Positions 1 through 12,652 of a stretch of DNA of 64,000 nucleotides are shown piece by piece. Location of the stretch: positions 1 to 64,000 of the forward strand of contig VWPU01014896.1 of the NCBI GenBank assembly GCA_013398955.1. The letters are read 5' to 3'. The notes below the pieces were generated by a model that did no database searches, was not told the DNA's origin, and saw nothing but the letters and a program-made list of their open reading frames with translations. The translations under genes were made by a program, and so were the position numbers. Source of the stretch: Callaeas wilsoni (Eukaryota; Chordata; Aves; Passeriformes; Callaeidae). The first letter of the stretch is position 1. Every line of letters starts with the position of its first letter.

Positions 1-20
1 AAGGGAAGGGAAGGGAAGGG
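1..20. repeat. (AAGGG)n microsatellite, cut by window edge
   Basis: Four perfect AAGGG units open the window, so the array probably continues to the left. It is purine-only on this strand. No function is inferred. Confidence 0.85.
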
Positions 21-1925
21 ATTACAAAGTTTGCCTTAATCTTTAAAGGTTGCATCCAGAATTACTGGTCTTTTATTCTTTGGGATTTATTTTTCTCTTT
101 AGTTTAAAAAAACCCAGTTCCTGAAGACATATGAGGGATAATATCAACTTCTATTTTTAAGACATTGTAGCACAAATTTCTTGGAAAATGTTATTGGGGT
201 ACATCCAAACCCAGAAGCTAGTGGCTAAATAAAACATTCCCAATAAATCTTTATTTTTTTAACAGCAGTAAAATAATTTTTCATATAGTCTTACAAGTAC
301 TGATTTGGACATTTTAACACTAGAAATCAACAAATCTGTACCTTGAGCTCCTACTATTAACTCTTCTCGGCACGGCTTTACTGAGTAAGACATGGGTGTA
401 GGAATGTAATTATTTTTGCATGGCTATAGCATCTTTGCCAAATATTCATTCAACTTCAACAACAAAATTCACTCGAGCGTTTTGGACTGCAATTCAGGAG
501 GCTGCAGAGCAGGTATACAGGGTATCCCCATCATTAAGGGTGGGTGCTGCTCACTCCATGTATCTCAGCAGGGCCACCCAGCTGAGAATGGCTCTGCAAG
601 ATTCATCCTCACCATGGGCTGTGCTCACCATGGGCAACGCTCTCCTCCTGGGTTTTCATGGCAGTGCTGCCCTTCTCCTCGCATCCACTGGCGCCCAATT
701 GCACCCTCACATCTCTATCTGGGAAGCCTTTAGCCCCACAATACTTCACAGACTTAGAAATCAAAACAAGTAACGCAGCTTAGTGGAAAGTTCTTCCAAA
801 ACTGCAGATAAATCACACTGCCTTGCAACTGGAGTGATCTCAAAACATCTGCACAGGCAGTTAATAGCAGTTACCATGGCACCGCTGATGCACAGAAACG
901 TATTAATCCTCTACAACTCGGTTGTGTGCCTGAGCTGTAGATCTCCACTGTAAGTAAATTGACACATTTTACAGCTATAATGATGCCAGCATTACAAGGA
1001 AACACAAATGCAGTGATCAGGCATAATAACAAGCTTTTGCCTATTTTAATGAGAATTGCAGGCTGTTACTTCTCTGAAAAGCAGTGTATGAGAGTGAAAT
1101 CAGAATATACTGAGACCTAGAGCAAGGCATTACTTCGCTTCTGCCATATCACCTGGGTAGACTTCACTCCCTGTCCATTGCAAGCACTTAGACCCTTCAC
1201 TTTATTCTCTGATTGACACTGCTAGGTAAAGAACATGAAGATCATGACTGCCGTAATCTGATAGCTTTGGTAAAATTAATTCATAGCTTTGATATCCATG
1301 GCTTTAATATTGCATTCTCCTATTCTCCACACAGATGAAAATGACCTGCAAGGACACTTTCCTGCATGCTTTCTGCTTTGAAATGGCCACAGAGCAGCTG
1401 AGAAAGGACTAAGATGCAGGCTACAAAATTGAGAGGAAGCACAGAAAAGTAAAGAACAGAGCACAAAACCTCCTATTGTCCATGAAATTTGCTCCATTCA
1501 GAGAAAATCAAGTCAAGTACCCTTACAGCTAATGCTAGGTGAATTAATGTCCCACACTTATCTGTGTTCTTTTGTACCATTTCAGACAGATTTCTGTCAT
1601 TCCTTGACCATACAGTTAGTCCTTGAAAATAATATAATGAAAAAGACATATTTTGCACTTATATTTTCTTTATTATACATACTTGCTTTACAATACAAAG
1701 TAATCCAAAGTTATAAAACACATTCTTTTAATTACATAGCATGGCACAGATGACAATTTCAGAACAGATTACAATTTTAAATCAGTAGTCCATTAAGGAG
1801 TCTAAAATTGTAGTCTTGTGACATCCCATGTTATTACTACACAACAACATCTCAGGCATATTGCTGGGGAATGCTGATTATAATATCTCTTGCTGGATCT
1901 TCTACACACCAGAGTTAGATATCTT
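21..1925. other. Unique non-coding sequence
   Basis: No repeat or gene recognised. A somewhat GC-richer patch at about 500-730 is open in two overlapping plus-strand frames (105 and 117 aa), but neither resembles a known protein and two frames being open together argues against coding. The patch holds two nearby copies of CACCATGGGC (612-640). The rest is AT-rich. Confidence 0.5.
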
Positions 1926-1964
1926 TCAATTGATTTCACTGGGATTTGGATCAGACCCTATAAA
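1926..1964. repeat. Possible ancient sauropsid repeat relic
   Basis: The segment combines TTGATTTCACTGGGATTTGG with ATCAGACCCTATA. A motif of the form 'TGATTTCAATGGGAGTTGGATCAGGCCC' type, split here into those two parts, recurs in old interspersed repeats of turtles, crocodiles and birds. Only the core is recognisable; family, orientation and ends are unknown. Confidence 0.3.
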
Positions 1965-2506
1965 GCATTTTCTATTAAGCAAATAATTACCTGCAGTCAG
2001 CCTAACATGCTCAAAACGTTCATGCTGCTATTCACATTCGACTTTCAAAAATTATTGTCTTAATTTTTTTAAAGAATGTGGGCAGCAGAAATTCTTCCCT
2101 TGGTGCTCAGTTCATATGTAACATGCACATTCCTTATTTGTACCAAGTCAGACTGGTGCAGTTTGCCATGCAATTGAGGAAACCTAAACATGTCTAGTGA
2201 TATATTTTTATGTATATGAGCACTAGGAGGACAATTTCCCTTTCCTACTTGGGTTAAATCTAAGTTTTAATAAGGGCAGGTAATCGAATTCAACCTCCCT
2301 AAAAAGGCCTGGAAGCTCTGGGGCTCCCACAAGCCCAACAGATGATTAGTTAATAATAGAAAACTACTGGTTACTGGGATGAGCGATAATCAGAATTACA
2401 GTGAGACACAATGATGGAATCCAAGTGAGTGGCTAAAAAGATATTGAGAACTGACAAAGGAATGACCACAGATCACCTGACAAGAATATAAAATATTCTC
2501 ATGCTC
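1965..2506. other. Unique non-coding sequence
   Basis: AT-rich sequence with no repeat family recognised and no credible reading frame. It runs up to the broken left edge of the LTR fragment that follows. Confidence 0.45.
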
Positions 2507-3113
2507 TGAAGCCCGTGCTGGAGCAGGATCCTGGCAGAGACCTATGGACTTGTGGAGTAAAGGTTTGCTTGCAGGACTTGTGACCCCATGGAGAATCCAC
2601 AGCGGAGAATCTGGTTCGCAAAAGATTCCACACAGTGGAGAGGGACACAAACTGATGTAGTTTTTGAAGAACTGTACCCCAAGGGAAGGATTCATTCTGG
2701 AAAAGTTTGTGGAGGACTGTCTCCCATTGGAAAGCAGGGGAGAAGTGTGAGGAGGAAGGAGCAGCAGAGACAACTTGTGACTGACATTCCACAGCCCCCA
2801 TTCCCCATCTACCTGGGCCACTGACAAAGAGGAGGTAAAGGAATCAGGAATGAAGTTGAGCCTGGAAAGACGAGAGAGATTGGGCAAAGCTGTTCTAAAG
2901 TTTGGCTTTATTTCTTATTTTTCTACTTTGATGTGATTATTAATAAATTTATTTCTGAGTTGAGTCTTTTTTGACGGTAATGGGTGAGTCTCTCTGCCCT
3001 TATCACAACTGATGAGCTTTCCATGACAGTTTCTCTCCTCTCCCCAGCTGAAGAGTGGGAGTCGTAGAGTGGCTTAGTGGGCACCTGACATCCAGCCAAA
3101 TCCATCCATCACA
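2507..3113 (+). mobile_element. 5'-truncated ERV-type LTR (long avian LTR family, copy 1)
   Basis: This is the right-hand part of an endogenous-retrovirus LTR. It parallels the 61.9-63.0 kb element block by block: 'GCCCGTGCTGGAGCAGG', 'GAAGAACTG', 'GTGGAGGACTGTCTCCC', a GAGGAAGGAGCAGC stretch, a 'TTTATTTCTTATT' segment and the terminal 'GGGCACCTGACATCCAGCC'. An AATAAA polyadenylation signal is kept near 2941, in a part that has decayed in copy 2. The left ~600 bp of the family is missing, so it is broken at the 5' side. The 3' end is CA at about 3113 or 3116. No retroviral coding sequence flanks it, so it is a solo or truncated LTR. Open frames on both strands here are by-products of the GC-rich repeat. 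Confidence 0.75.
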
Positions 3114-5127
3114 CCAGCTGAAAATTAAATGCTACTTATTGATGGATTAAAGCAGTCTAGCTCTTTTTTACCATATTAAAAAAAAAAAAAAACCCAAACC
3201 ACCTCAGACAAAAAAAGTCTTTATTAATACACATGGAGACCTCAAAGTCTGTTTGTTTCCAAATTGTAGTGATGTTTACTAGGTAACAGTCATTTTCACA
3301 TCCTAATCCTGAGGTGTGTTGAGAACATTTAATATTAGTTGCTGAGGTGGACCGGGCTCATCATATGACTCTTAGACCACCCACACCCATCAAGTCAGGT
3401 GGTGCATTTGAACACGCAATGCTCTTCCTTTCCAGGTATCAGAAAATTATTATGGCTAAAGAACTACAAATGCATCACTTACCATCATGCCTTTATCACA
3501 CCATAATTCTGAAAAAGACAAATTGTAAAAGCAAGTGGCAAAAACATTTTAGGCCAACCCCATAAGCATTATGTCCAGAGACAAGAAAATTGGGGTCCTG
3601 TAAGGATATAGTTGGTGTAAAAATTCAGTGGGGTGGATCTGATGTTTAATTGTTTTACTGAGTCCCACCAGAGTTCTTCTGTCTGTGAACTGCCAGGGCA
3701 GGTTCTTGTTTAAGTGTCATCGTCTATGGTTCCCACTTGGATTTTGAGAAAGGTCTGGATGAGGCAGAAAAGTAGAGAGTTGGAAAAATCTCTTACATGC
3801 TTGCTCTCCAGCCTGATAGGTAAAACAATAAATAAAAAGAATCCTTTGGGACTACTTTAAGGGAAACTATTCCTGTTGGAGGATGTGAAGTGCTTAAAGA
3901 TCATAGATTTAAAAGGATGGTGCTCCTTTTTTACAAACTTGAAACGTAATGCAGCTCAAATTTCTGCTTTTGAACCCAGAATGTACTGGACAATATTAAT
4001 ATTTCATAGGCAAATACAAGGATGTTGAAACTCATTTGGGAGAAAAGACAAAAGGTACATCAAGTCAGAAAAACATTCCATAACATTTGAGTCTGGATAA
4101 CAGGCTCCAGAAAGTCCATAAATCCTATTTGCTTTCATTGACCTGATGGAGTTTCTTTGGCTCATCAGCAAGGGATGTCTGTGCAGAAAGCAGTTTGTTT
4201 CATTTATTTCCAGAAGCATATACATATACAGAGCCCCTAATGGCCTAAAGCCCAAACTTAAACTCACTGCGTGCCTGCAGTGTTTCATATTCCATCAGGA
4301 GCCAGTGTGCAAATAACATATTTCCATTTTTAAAGTCTGAAAAATGTCACAAAAAGCTTTTGGCATTTACATGACTCAGACAATCACACTTACACCCTCT
4401 AATTCTCTCTGCAGATAATTTCTAATGTTCACTATACAGCCACAGCATGAAATCAGTAAAAACTATTAAAGTAAAAAAGTTCTGCAGCATAGCCATTAAA
4501 ATATGCCAGACAAAAAAAGAGAGAGTATTTAAAATTATACTATTGACAGTTACCGCTTAAAAAGGGAAATCAAAATGTAATGCACTTAAACAAAAAATGG
4601 TCTTAAATAAAAAAGGTTGATTTACCAAAATTCGGCCCTGCAACTTGATACAAGCTAGTGAATTTACATAAGGAAGATTTTTACCTTTGTCATTACGAAA
4701 AAGAAATCCAGACAAAACAGTTCTTTGTCCTTTTTCGATGTTGCATTTCCTTAGTAATTTATTCAAAAAGGTGTGATAGCCTGTGTTTTTAAAAGAAACA
4801 AATTAGCAAGACACAGGTTTCATACCCGGACCTGACATGAAGAGAGCACAGTACCCATACCTGCTGCATAAGTCATGTTTGTATGACATTTTTGTGGGAG
4901 GCACCTGTATGAACTCACAGTAACAAGGCAAAACAAGACCCCAAAAGCCTGAAATATGTCTTAATGACAGAGGGGAAGCATAAAGGAGATTTTTCACTAG
5001 CAGAAAGAAGAATGAGGGAAAAGGAACTGCAAGAAATATTCACTTCTTACGGGGTCTTGATTCCAGGATGGGATGGGAAAATACCAAATGAAACCTGGTC
5101 ACTCAGTTTGTGAAAAATTTGTAAGTA
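3114..5127. other. Unique non-coding sequence with short poly-A
   Basis: No recognisable gene or repeat family. A run of 15 A lies at 3178-3192 but nothing gene-like precedes it, so it is not evidence for a processed pseudogene. A short ATCATAGATTT motif at about 3900 resembles the end of old CR1-like repeats, but the similarity does not extend. Confidence 0.5.
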
Positions 5128-5763
5128 TGTCTCGGTTTTTGAGACAAATTTTAGGAGGAAATGTCCTGAAATGAATGTCTTCTCTAACAAAGGCAGATTT
5201 TGGCACTCCTTCCCTCACTGATACAAAAGGAATTTTTGGAAGAAAGTGAAAAAACCCTGTTTATTTAACAAGCAGAGTGCACATAGGTACAGGGGGAAAA
5301 AAGAGTAACTGTTAGTGTTGAACCTTCTCACTGCAGAGAAACCTGGTAGATTCAGAGTCCTTTCTTTAGCTGTGGCTTGGCTCCTCCCGAGGTCTGGAGT
5401 CGGGATGAGGTGTCCCAGGGCCTCCCTGCCAGCTCCTGGCGATGGTCTGGTTCTCGGACCAGAGCTTAGCTGAACAGATCCAGAAGAAGCCATAGGAGGA
5501 GAAGTCACCTGAGAATTGCTGTAATGCAGTCCCAGAAAAACTTCTTGCTTCAGCAAACAAAAAGAAGCTAGCTAAAAGCAAAGAATGTAACTCCCTCTCC
5601 CTGCTGCACAGCCGAGAACAGAGGAGTGTGTGTGCTTGAACACAAACCGGGCCAAGGAATGTCCCCAGCTAGTGGACCCAGCTCAAAGCTTTAGCACCCA
5701 TTTCTGGGCATAAAGCAGATGATAGGGGAATGCAGTGGTTTTATATAAAACCACCTCAAGACA
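5128..5763 (-). mobile_element. Solo LTR, complete, older copy (same type as 34547-35194)
   Basis: Read on the minus strand it begins TGTCTTGAGGTGGTTTTAT (5763 downward) and ends in CCGAGACA (at 5128), giving the TG...CA termini of an LTR of 636 bp. An AATAAA signal lies at 5260-5265 on the minus strand within GTTAAATAAA, as in the other copy. The start matches TGTCTCGGGGTGATTCTAT of the 34.5-kb element, and both 3' ends carry TTTCCTCCT then AACCG. Flanks are AAGTA (5123-5127) and AGGTA (5764-5768), a likely 5-bp target duplication with one mismatch, which fits an ERVL-like integrase. No internal retroviral region is adjacent, so it is a recombination-derived solo LTR. I count only about 7 CpG. 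Confidence 0.8.
5735..5754. repeat. 20-bp perfect palindrome inside LTR terminus
   Basis: GTGGTTTTATATAAAACCAC equals its own reverse complement. It lies about 10 bp inside the 5' end of the minus-strand LTR and is centred on TATATA. The 34.5-kb relative does not share it, so it is subfamily-specific or arose by mutation. Confidence 0.85.
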
Positions 5764-8700
5764 AGGTAACAGTGTTCTCACACTTTCTCTCCAAGCAAAG
5801 ATGAAACTAGAAAACAAGGAAGTTGTTGAAATGGGACTGCAAAATGAGTGATGGTAACATTCATGATTTGGTGTGCAGCTGTATGTGCACGTATGCAGAA
5901 GGGGGAAACATGGCAGAAGGATGAGTAGAAACTCACAGCTGAATTGCCATTACCACCAGTCACCAAGCAGGCACACTTCAGTCAAAACGAAACTTCAGTT
6001 TTCCATTCCTCAACCCACCTCACAGATCCTCTACAACTGCGCAATATCCTTCTGCTGTCACTCTTTTTTTAACTAAAAATAGGATAAGGTCTATAAATTG
6101 AAAGTCTCACACTACTGTTCTGGATTTTTATGTGATACGTTAAGGGATGGTGCTTTTACTTTGAGACAGAAAAAGACCTGAGAGAATTTTGAAAGCCTAA
6201 AACTCAATTTAGATGCCTGGCAAGCAGAAAATCTGTTTTTATCTGAAAAGCAAACAGCTCAGACTTTTACATGAAGTGCACTTTAGATATGTAAGAGATA
6301 CAAGGCATCAATTAACTTTTTAAAGGCTGAACAGTGTGGAAGAAGCAATAGAAGCATCAGGAAAATAATTTAATCCTTCAGTGCTTATTCAGGTCACTTA
6401 GTTTTAAGATTATGTGTTGACTAGCAATGTAACTATTGTTAGCTACTGGCGACTGAATCTACATACAAAATAGAAAACTAACTTGGCTATTCGACTTCCC
6501 TGAGAATGATCACCACCATCCTCAAAATGGAGGCATGAGAGAAAAGCTAGGATAAAGTTTTCAAATGTCAAAATAGTAAATAAATATCACTGAGTTATTT
6601 GTCAGCCATTCTTTAACATTCCCCAGAAAGACTGAATTTTTACTTCCCTTTTGCACTTGGAGGACTCAAATCAAATATTTTAAAATCCAGTTTTTTGCTG
6701 TTACACAGCAAATACCATAAAATCTAAACTTTCCATGATTTATGTTGTCTGTTTGGTGGCTGAAAAGGCAGAAAAGTTGGCACATTTTTGGCTGGGAGAT
6801 ATACCTCAAAAAATAGCATAGGGTAAGGCAAAGATCTTTCTAGCTGTATAAGGCTATAACTATGATAGCTATCTCATGAAAACATTGATAATTCTGAAAG
6901 AAGCAAGAGACTTGAAAGGCTTTAGAAACTAGGTTAAAAATACCAGGTTCCAGGGTCCCATCTTATTCTTGTAAAAATGTACTATGTTGCCAGTGTCATG
7001 AAGACTTTCTAGTCTCCACAACTACCATCTAAAGCATACTTGTTTTTATTCCTAGAAGACAAAAAAATGAATAAGAAAAGAGGCATTTTTTAACATAAAA
7101 TGAAAATAATGAATTCAGTATTAAGCCTGTGAGATAGCTAAATCTGTGTGACTTCTTGAGTATCAAAAAAGCTATGTATAAAAATAGGTCAGTTTCCAAG
7201 ACAGCATAAAATCACAAATTAGTAAATGTCAAGAGGGGGAAAAGATACAGAAATTGACACTATCCTGCAAACTATAGAAAATTTGCAACTATAGAATATC
7301 AAGCATAAAGGGTGATAAGAACGTGTGATAAGCAAATTACTTTAGAGAAGGAAGTAATGGTTTTGATGTAATTCTTGAATTACATTACTGTGCAACACCT
7401 ATAACAGACTCTCTTCATAACACTTTTTATGTTTGAAATGTTACCAAACACAAATTCAGAAACAACAGCAAAGCAGAAGGACCATATAAAGTTTATCATT
7501 ATTTTGACAAGAACCAATTAAATTAATTTTTGTACACAAGTGAGAATACTACTCCTAATATAACATAACGCCAGATACTAAACGGTGTTAAGCCAGAAAC
7601 TCGAAACTGTTTTATTTTGGGTTTTTTTCCCTTCACAGTGATAAGTTACAGAACTGTTCTCTCATATAGAATGATATGAATAATTAAGTTATACTGCTTC
7701 CAAGTAAAGCCCTGAAAATAGCACAGCTCAAAGACACAGAAGTCTAAACTAATCATTCATCCACACAGATTTGTAGCCAAGCAGGTAGATATTTAAATGG
7801 AGAAAAGCAGGTCAATTGGCCTACAGTTTTTAAGGAAATAATAGCATGAATTTCAGAATGTAGAACAAACTCAGAGGACTTAAGGATTGCATTAATTATA
7901 TGAAGTTTTGAGGCTGGATGCTATAAAAATTAAAACAAAACCCAAATTTTACATAGGTGAGTATTTCTAGCCAAATGATGTGCAAATTTAAGTCAGAAGA
8001 GTTGAACAGGTGATCCAGGATGTTTGGGGTAGGTTTCTAAGGCTTCTGTACATACTAGAGAAGAAAGAGACAAAGAAGTGTAGTTTGTAATACTCAGTCA
8101 TAAAGCTACTACTTTTTTAGCATTATTTCCTTAGGTGTTTGTATGCATGATATCTGTTTCTCTGCCACCTGCTAACTTTAGAGTGCAAATTCATCCAAAC
8201 CCATCTAGTCAGTAAAAAGTGGAAAGATAATGATGGTCCTGAAGTCATATGGAACTGAGCACCCTGCTAGAGAAGAGTGAAGGATTCAGCATCCACAGTA
8301 ATAATGTGGCAATGACTGAGCCATTCTCTCATGCTGAAGTCTGGTTGTCCAGAAAAACATATTTACACGACACTAGATATCCTGAGGTTATACAGGAGGG
8401 GGTTGATCAGCAACAACACACAGAAGCAGATTAAACGCAAACCCATGTGAAATCGGATACCGTTAGACCCAATATACGTGGAAGAGCTGCCAAACAAAGT
8501 TTATATACCTACTCTTCCCCTCAAACAAGAACAAGCTGTTCGAATTTGGACAGATCAGAAAACTCAGATATTTACCATTAGTACAAGAGACTAATTCTAA
8601 ATATTAGTGACAAGGTCAGGGCTAGGTCAGGAATGAATCATTACTAAGGAAATGCTCAGAGTCATTGTCTTTGGCATTTTTTGTTTGGTTCTTTTCTATT

Positions 8701-10299
8701 TTTTAAACAAGCAACAGGGTTATATGACAAAGTCACCACTGACTACAGGTTTTAAAATGTGCCTTATCAAAGCAAAAACAATTTATTATGTTTCTGGCAT
8801 TATTTCATATGGGAAAAATTATAATTAGCTGTACCAAATTATCACCTGTCTCAGGATACCAATTTCAGCTGTTGTTGACTGCTTGTCTCAGTTGGCCTTC
8901 CTTTCCCACGTTCTGTGAGTGACAGTTTTTAAATTAATAGCAACTTTATATCATACATAAAAGACAACTGAAAAAATAAAAATTACACAAACATATTTCT
9001 GGCTGAAGAGTTTGGCCATACTGTCATTCAAAATAAGAGCAGTATACAGCTTCCACATCCTAAGGATCTCAAGAAATTCAACATTTCTCACTCCTCAAAA
9101 TCAAGCAACAATAATTCACAGCTTAAAGCAAGACACTTGGAAGCTTTCTCACAGTCTTTGGCACAACGTCCTAAAATACTGGGTTTGTCTATTTTTACTG
9201 TCAACTTGCTGAAGAATGAAATAAGTTTTAATTTGCTATAAGTTTCAAGGCACTACATTTTAGCACCAACTACCCTAAGTTAACACAATACATAGAAGAC
9301 TGCCCACTGTAATTCATTTCAAATTAGCTGAGGGATTTTTTCCTTATATTTTTCTGGTATAAAGATGCATGTATCTTTCAAAACAAAATTACTCAAGATT
9401 TTGTGATTCTTAAGGAAGGCTTTAATGAACTGATATTTTTTGTCCAATGTGCATCAGGCAGGGTTGGACTGAAATAGGACAACATCAGGTTTAGTACATT
9501 GTTTGAAGGAATTTGCAAAAAGCTTGCAGTGACTATGGTGAAAACCATTTAAAGCAGCAAGTTAAGGAAAGAAAAGAAAATAAATTACAAGACAAATCAA
9601 ACAAACTGAAAGTAGATTGGAAACTTCCTAAGATAATCTGAATCTCCTTGCAAAAACAGCCATGGAATGCCCCACTCAGAGAGCCAATTTTTTTTTTCTT
9701 TCTCTTTAGAAAAGGAATGTGGGATGCAGATGTACTGAAGTAAAAGCCCTGATGTGACTGAACTGCCCTCTGATCTTTCCACTTCAGCCACTGAAATGTT
9801 AAGTGTTTTATTCCTGTTTCTTTTCATTTTCCCCAATGTGGACAGCCACATTCTACAAAAAACATTGAAATTGTACATTGGCCAGTAGTGATTACAAAAA
9901 GGTGTTGAGAAGAGAAATATCATTTATTCTACTGTGACAAAGAAAGGAAGTTTGATTACCTAGCCAGAAAGACAGTTTAGAGTAACACTATGGCAGCAGT
10001 CCTTCTGGTATAAAGAATGTGGATGTCAAAATACTTTTAATACACGTCCTTCGACTCTACTCCTTGTGCCTAACAAGTGATGGCCAAAGTGGGAGCCACT
10101 TCAGCCACTTTCTCCACTACACAATAGGAAATTTTATACAAATGTCAATCTGCATTTATATTTTAGCTCCTTTGTGACACAAAGGGCACGTACATGACAC
10201 ATACTTGTCTCACAAATCATTCTCCAGACAATGCCAGTATGGGTCATACAGCGTTGCCTTAGCAAAACCGCCACCAGGTTGCCCCTCTATTTGTCATGG
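5764..10299. other. Unique AT-rich non-coding sequence
   Basis: About 4.5 kb without a recognisable gene or repeat family. Open frames are all below 110 codons, without protein-like composition. No tRNA-like A/B boxes, long hairpin or microsatellite was noticed. Confidence 0.5.
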
Positions 10300-10770
10300 A
10301 TGAAGCCATACCTGGAGTGCTCTGCACAGCTCTGCACTCTCCAGCCTGAGAAATTTGTTGACTTACTGGAGCAAGGGCAAGCAAACACCATGAAGCTCTC
10401 TAAGGAGCAGGACTCTCTGTTATAGAAGAGTTGGAAGAAGTGGTGGTTTTATTTTGGAGAGAAGTCTAAAGGGCACCTGGAGCTACCCAATGGGAGGATA
10501 CAGAGAGGAAAAGAGTGAGGCACCTCTTGGAGATGCAGATTGAAAGGACAGGAAGCACATTCACAGCTACAAAAAATTAAATTCTGGTTAGATATTAGAA
10601 GTAAGGTTAATTAACTATAATAACAATGAGGCTGGTCAAACACTGAGGCAGAGGCTGAAAGAAGATGTGAAATTTTAGTCCTAGAAGATATCAAATTTGA
10701 CTCAGCCCTGACTTGAGCAAGAGGCTGATTTAGGTGATTTTTGGGTATCCCTTCCAACAAAATATAATCT
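10300..10770 (+). mobile_element. Old, 5'-truncated CR1 LINE fragment
   Basis: The order of segments follows the CR1 3' region: 'CATACCTGGAGTGCTCTG', 'TTACTGGAGCAAGG', then 'TCTGGTTAGATATTAGAAG', 'GAGGCTGGTCAAACACTG' and near the end 'GTATCCCTTCCAAC'. The last segment is the usual CR1 end block. CR1 is the main LINE of birds and copies are nearly always 5'-truncated, as here. Divergence is high, with many substitutions and small deletions, so it is an old copy. A 64-aa frame inside it (10231-10425) is a remnant at best, not a gene. Confidence 0.75.
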
Positions 10771-12151
10771 GCATATATAAGCTGCCTAGGGGCAATCAGC
10801 AAATGAAAGAGGCTTTGTCAATCAATGTAATAATGTATAAATATTTGCCCATTTGTGTGACAACCTCCCAGTTTAATTTCACCTTAAATGAGTTTCAAGA
10901 CGTGAATTCTAAATCAAATCAAGACTTAGAATCACTTCAGTCTTGCCCCCCATTAAGTATGTAGTGCTATGTTATTCATCAGATTGCCAAAGCCTGTAAA
11001 TCCCGTCAAGTCCACACATGATTTAATCATGCAGGGAGTTATGATCTCATCAGACACCATACATAGAACCTAATAATTAAGACATACTAATCAATTTGGA
11101 AGTGAAGATCTGGTTCACTTGTCTTATGTTTTCTAGACACCATGAGCTCCCATTGTGAACTGTGTGATTTTAAAATTAACAGAGCCATCTTCTTAACAGG
11201 CAGAAATAAGGACACGTCTGTTCCAGTCCTATGAAAGGAGATCCTTTGACACCGAGGCTGGAATATTTAATTAACAATAAATGTGCTACCACCATAGGCC
11301 TTTGAAAGAGAATCTTGTTTCTTGTTTCGTCTCCCAGTTAGATGGGCAGGGTTCTTTTTAATTTTAGTTTGCCTGGCAGTTCAACAAACTGTCTTCATCC
11401 TAAACTTGTTCCTCACATTTCATGTCTACCACTATCCATCCATTCCTATTATAATTATTGCCTAGGCTTTTATGGATGACTCATACAGAAGGAACATCAA
11501 GCATATGCATTCATTTGTGCTATTTTATGAAGAACCACTTTGTTGGATGTTGACATAAAATGTTTGTGACAACCTGTTAGAAAATGAAATTTGCCCAACA
11601 AAGTTCACAGAGAAGAGTCTATCAAAATAGCCATCAACATGGATGAAAAACAAAATAAAACCCTTATGGAATTGTTTCATATATTTCAAGGGATAGAAAA
11701 CTCTTTCAAGTCTGTAGGTCAAAGGCTACATATAGAGAGCAGCATGTCAGTCAGGCAGAGGAAATGGTGCAAAGATTCAGAGAAAGTCTCATATTTCTCC
11801 TTCCCTCACTGCTGGTCTTTGGTTGCCTTTTTTTGACAAAGGGGTGTAATGGGACACAGGTTTAACTGACATGCAGGGGGAAGGCACAGCAACAAAGGAA
11901 GGATGTGAAACAGGACCCTGCAGAATAGAAGAAAACAAAGGAAATATTTCCCTCCACCTCAGTAACTCAGCTGGGACCATACTGCAACAGCGTCTCAGAT
12001 ACAACAGGTGGTTTTATGGTTTCACACAACTTTTTGTTCTTCCTCATAAAATCACAGAGGCCAAACTAGTCCTCAGACTAAATTGTAGATGTGTACAGCT
12101 GCTGAACAAGCCTGAGGATTCTTTGACTGCTGTAAGTGCAGAACACCTCTC
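10771..12151. other. Unique non-coding sequence
   Basis: No gene recognised. The stretch 10970-11300 has the even, word-rich composition often seen in conserved non-coding DNA (it contains ATGATTTAATCATG), but conservation cannot be judged from one sequence. The last ~300 bp before the LTR were checked for retroviral internal sequence and none was recognised. Confidence 0.4.
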
Positions 12152-12652
12152 ACTGCACCACAGTACCTAAAATACATAAGAAAGAGAAAGATGTAGGCCC
12201 CTCTGATGCCTTGTAGAGGCTAACCTGGAACAGAGGCTGGACAGAGGGAAAGGATAAAGAGTAGGTATTTATTAAGAGGCCTTCACAGGGCACACCTTGG
12301 GCAGTGCAGGAGTCTCGCAGAGACTGCACCCTGGATGGACACATTCACACGTTATTTGGACAGATATAAGTTGTGTCCATTTGCATATCAGAGGTTAATT
12401 GTCCAATTACAGCTTCAGGCAGTAGAGTCCCATTCTCTCAGTTTGCTCCCCCCCAACTCACTTTTGTTTCCATAACTCAGGGCCTGAAACAGTGAGGTGT
12501 CCTTGATTCTCCGGCCTGGAGAGGAATTGTTGTGTCCGACAAAAATGGGAAAAGCAGTTGCTAGCACTCTATACGGAGCTCAGAGTTACACACTAAAGAA
12601 TTGCAGGATTACAAACATATGAAAACATAAAAGCTAAAATCCTAAGGCATCA
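12152..12652 (-). mobile_element. LTR of an endogenous retrovirus (avian type), minus strand
   Basis: Read on the minus strand, the 5' end is TGATGCCTTAGGATTTTAGC (from 12652 downward), followed by TGTAATCCTGCAATTCTTTA and GAGCTCCGTATAGAG. I recall this as the start of an LTR type common in songbird genomes. An AATAAA signal lies at 12268-12273 (minus strand), followed by a pyrimidine-rich U5-like part. The high end is exact at the CA of 12651-12652. The low end is uncertain (about 12150), and no copy of the flanking CCTTAA was found there, so the target duplication is unconfirmed and the U5 side may be truncated. No gag, pol or env sequence was seen beside it. Confidence 0.7.

Noticed and set aside
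3178..3192. A15 run as a possible processed-pseudogene tail
   Set aside because: No coding-like or gene-like sequence and no poly-A signal precede it; the same holds for the A-runs at 15523 and 31787.
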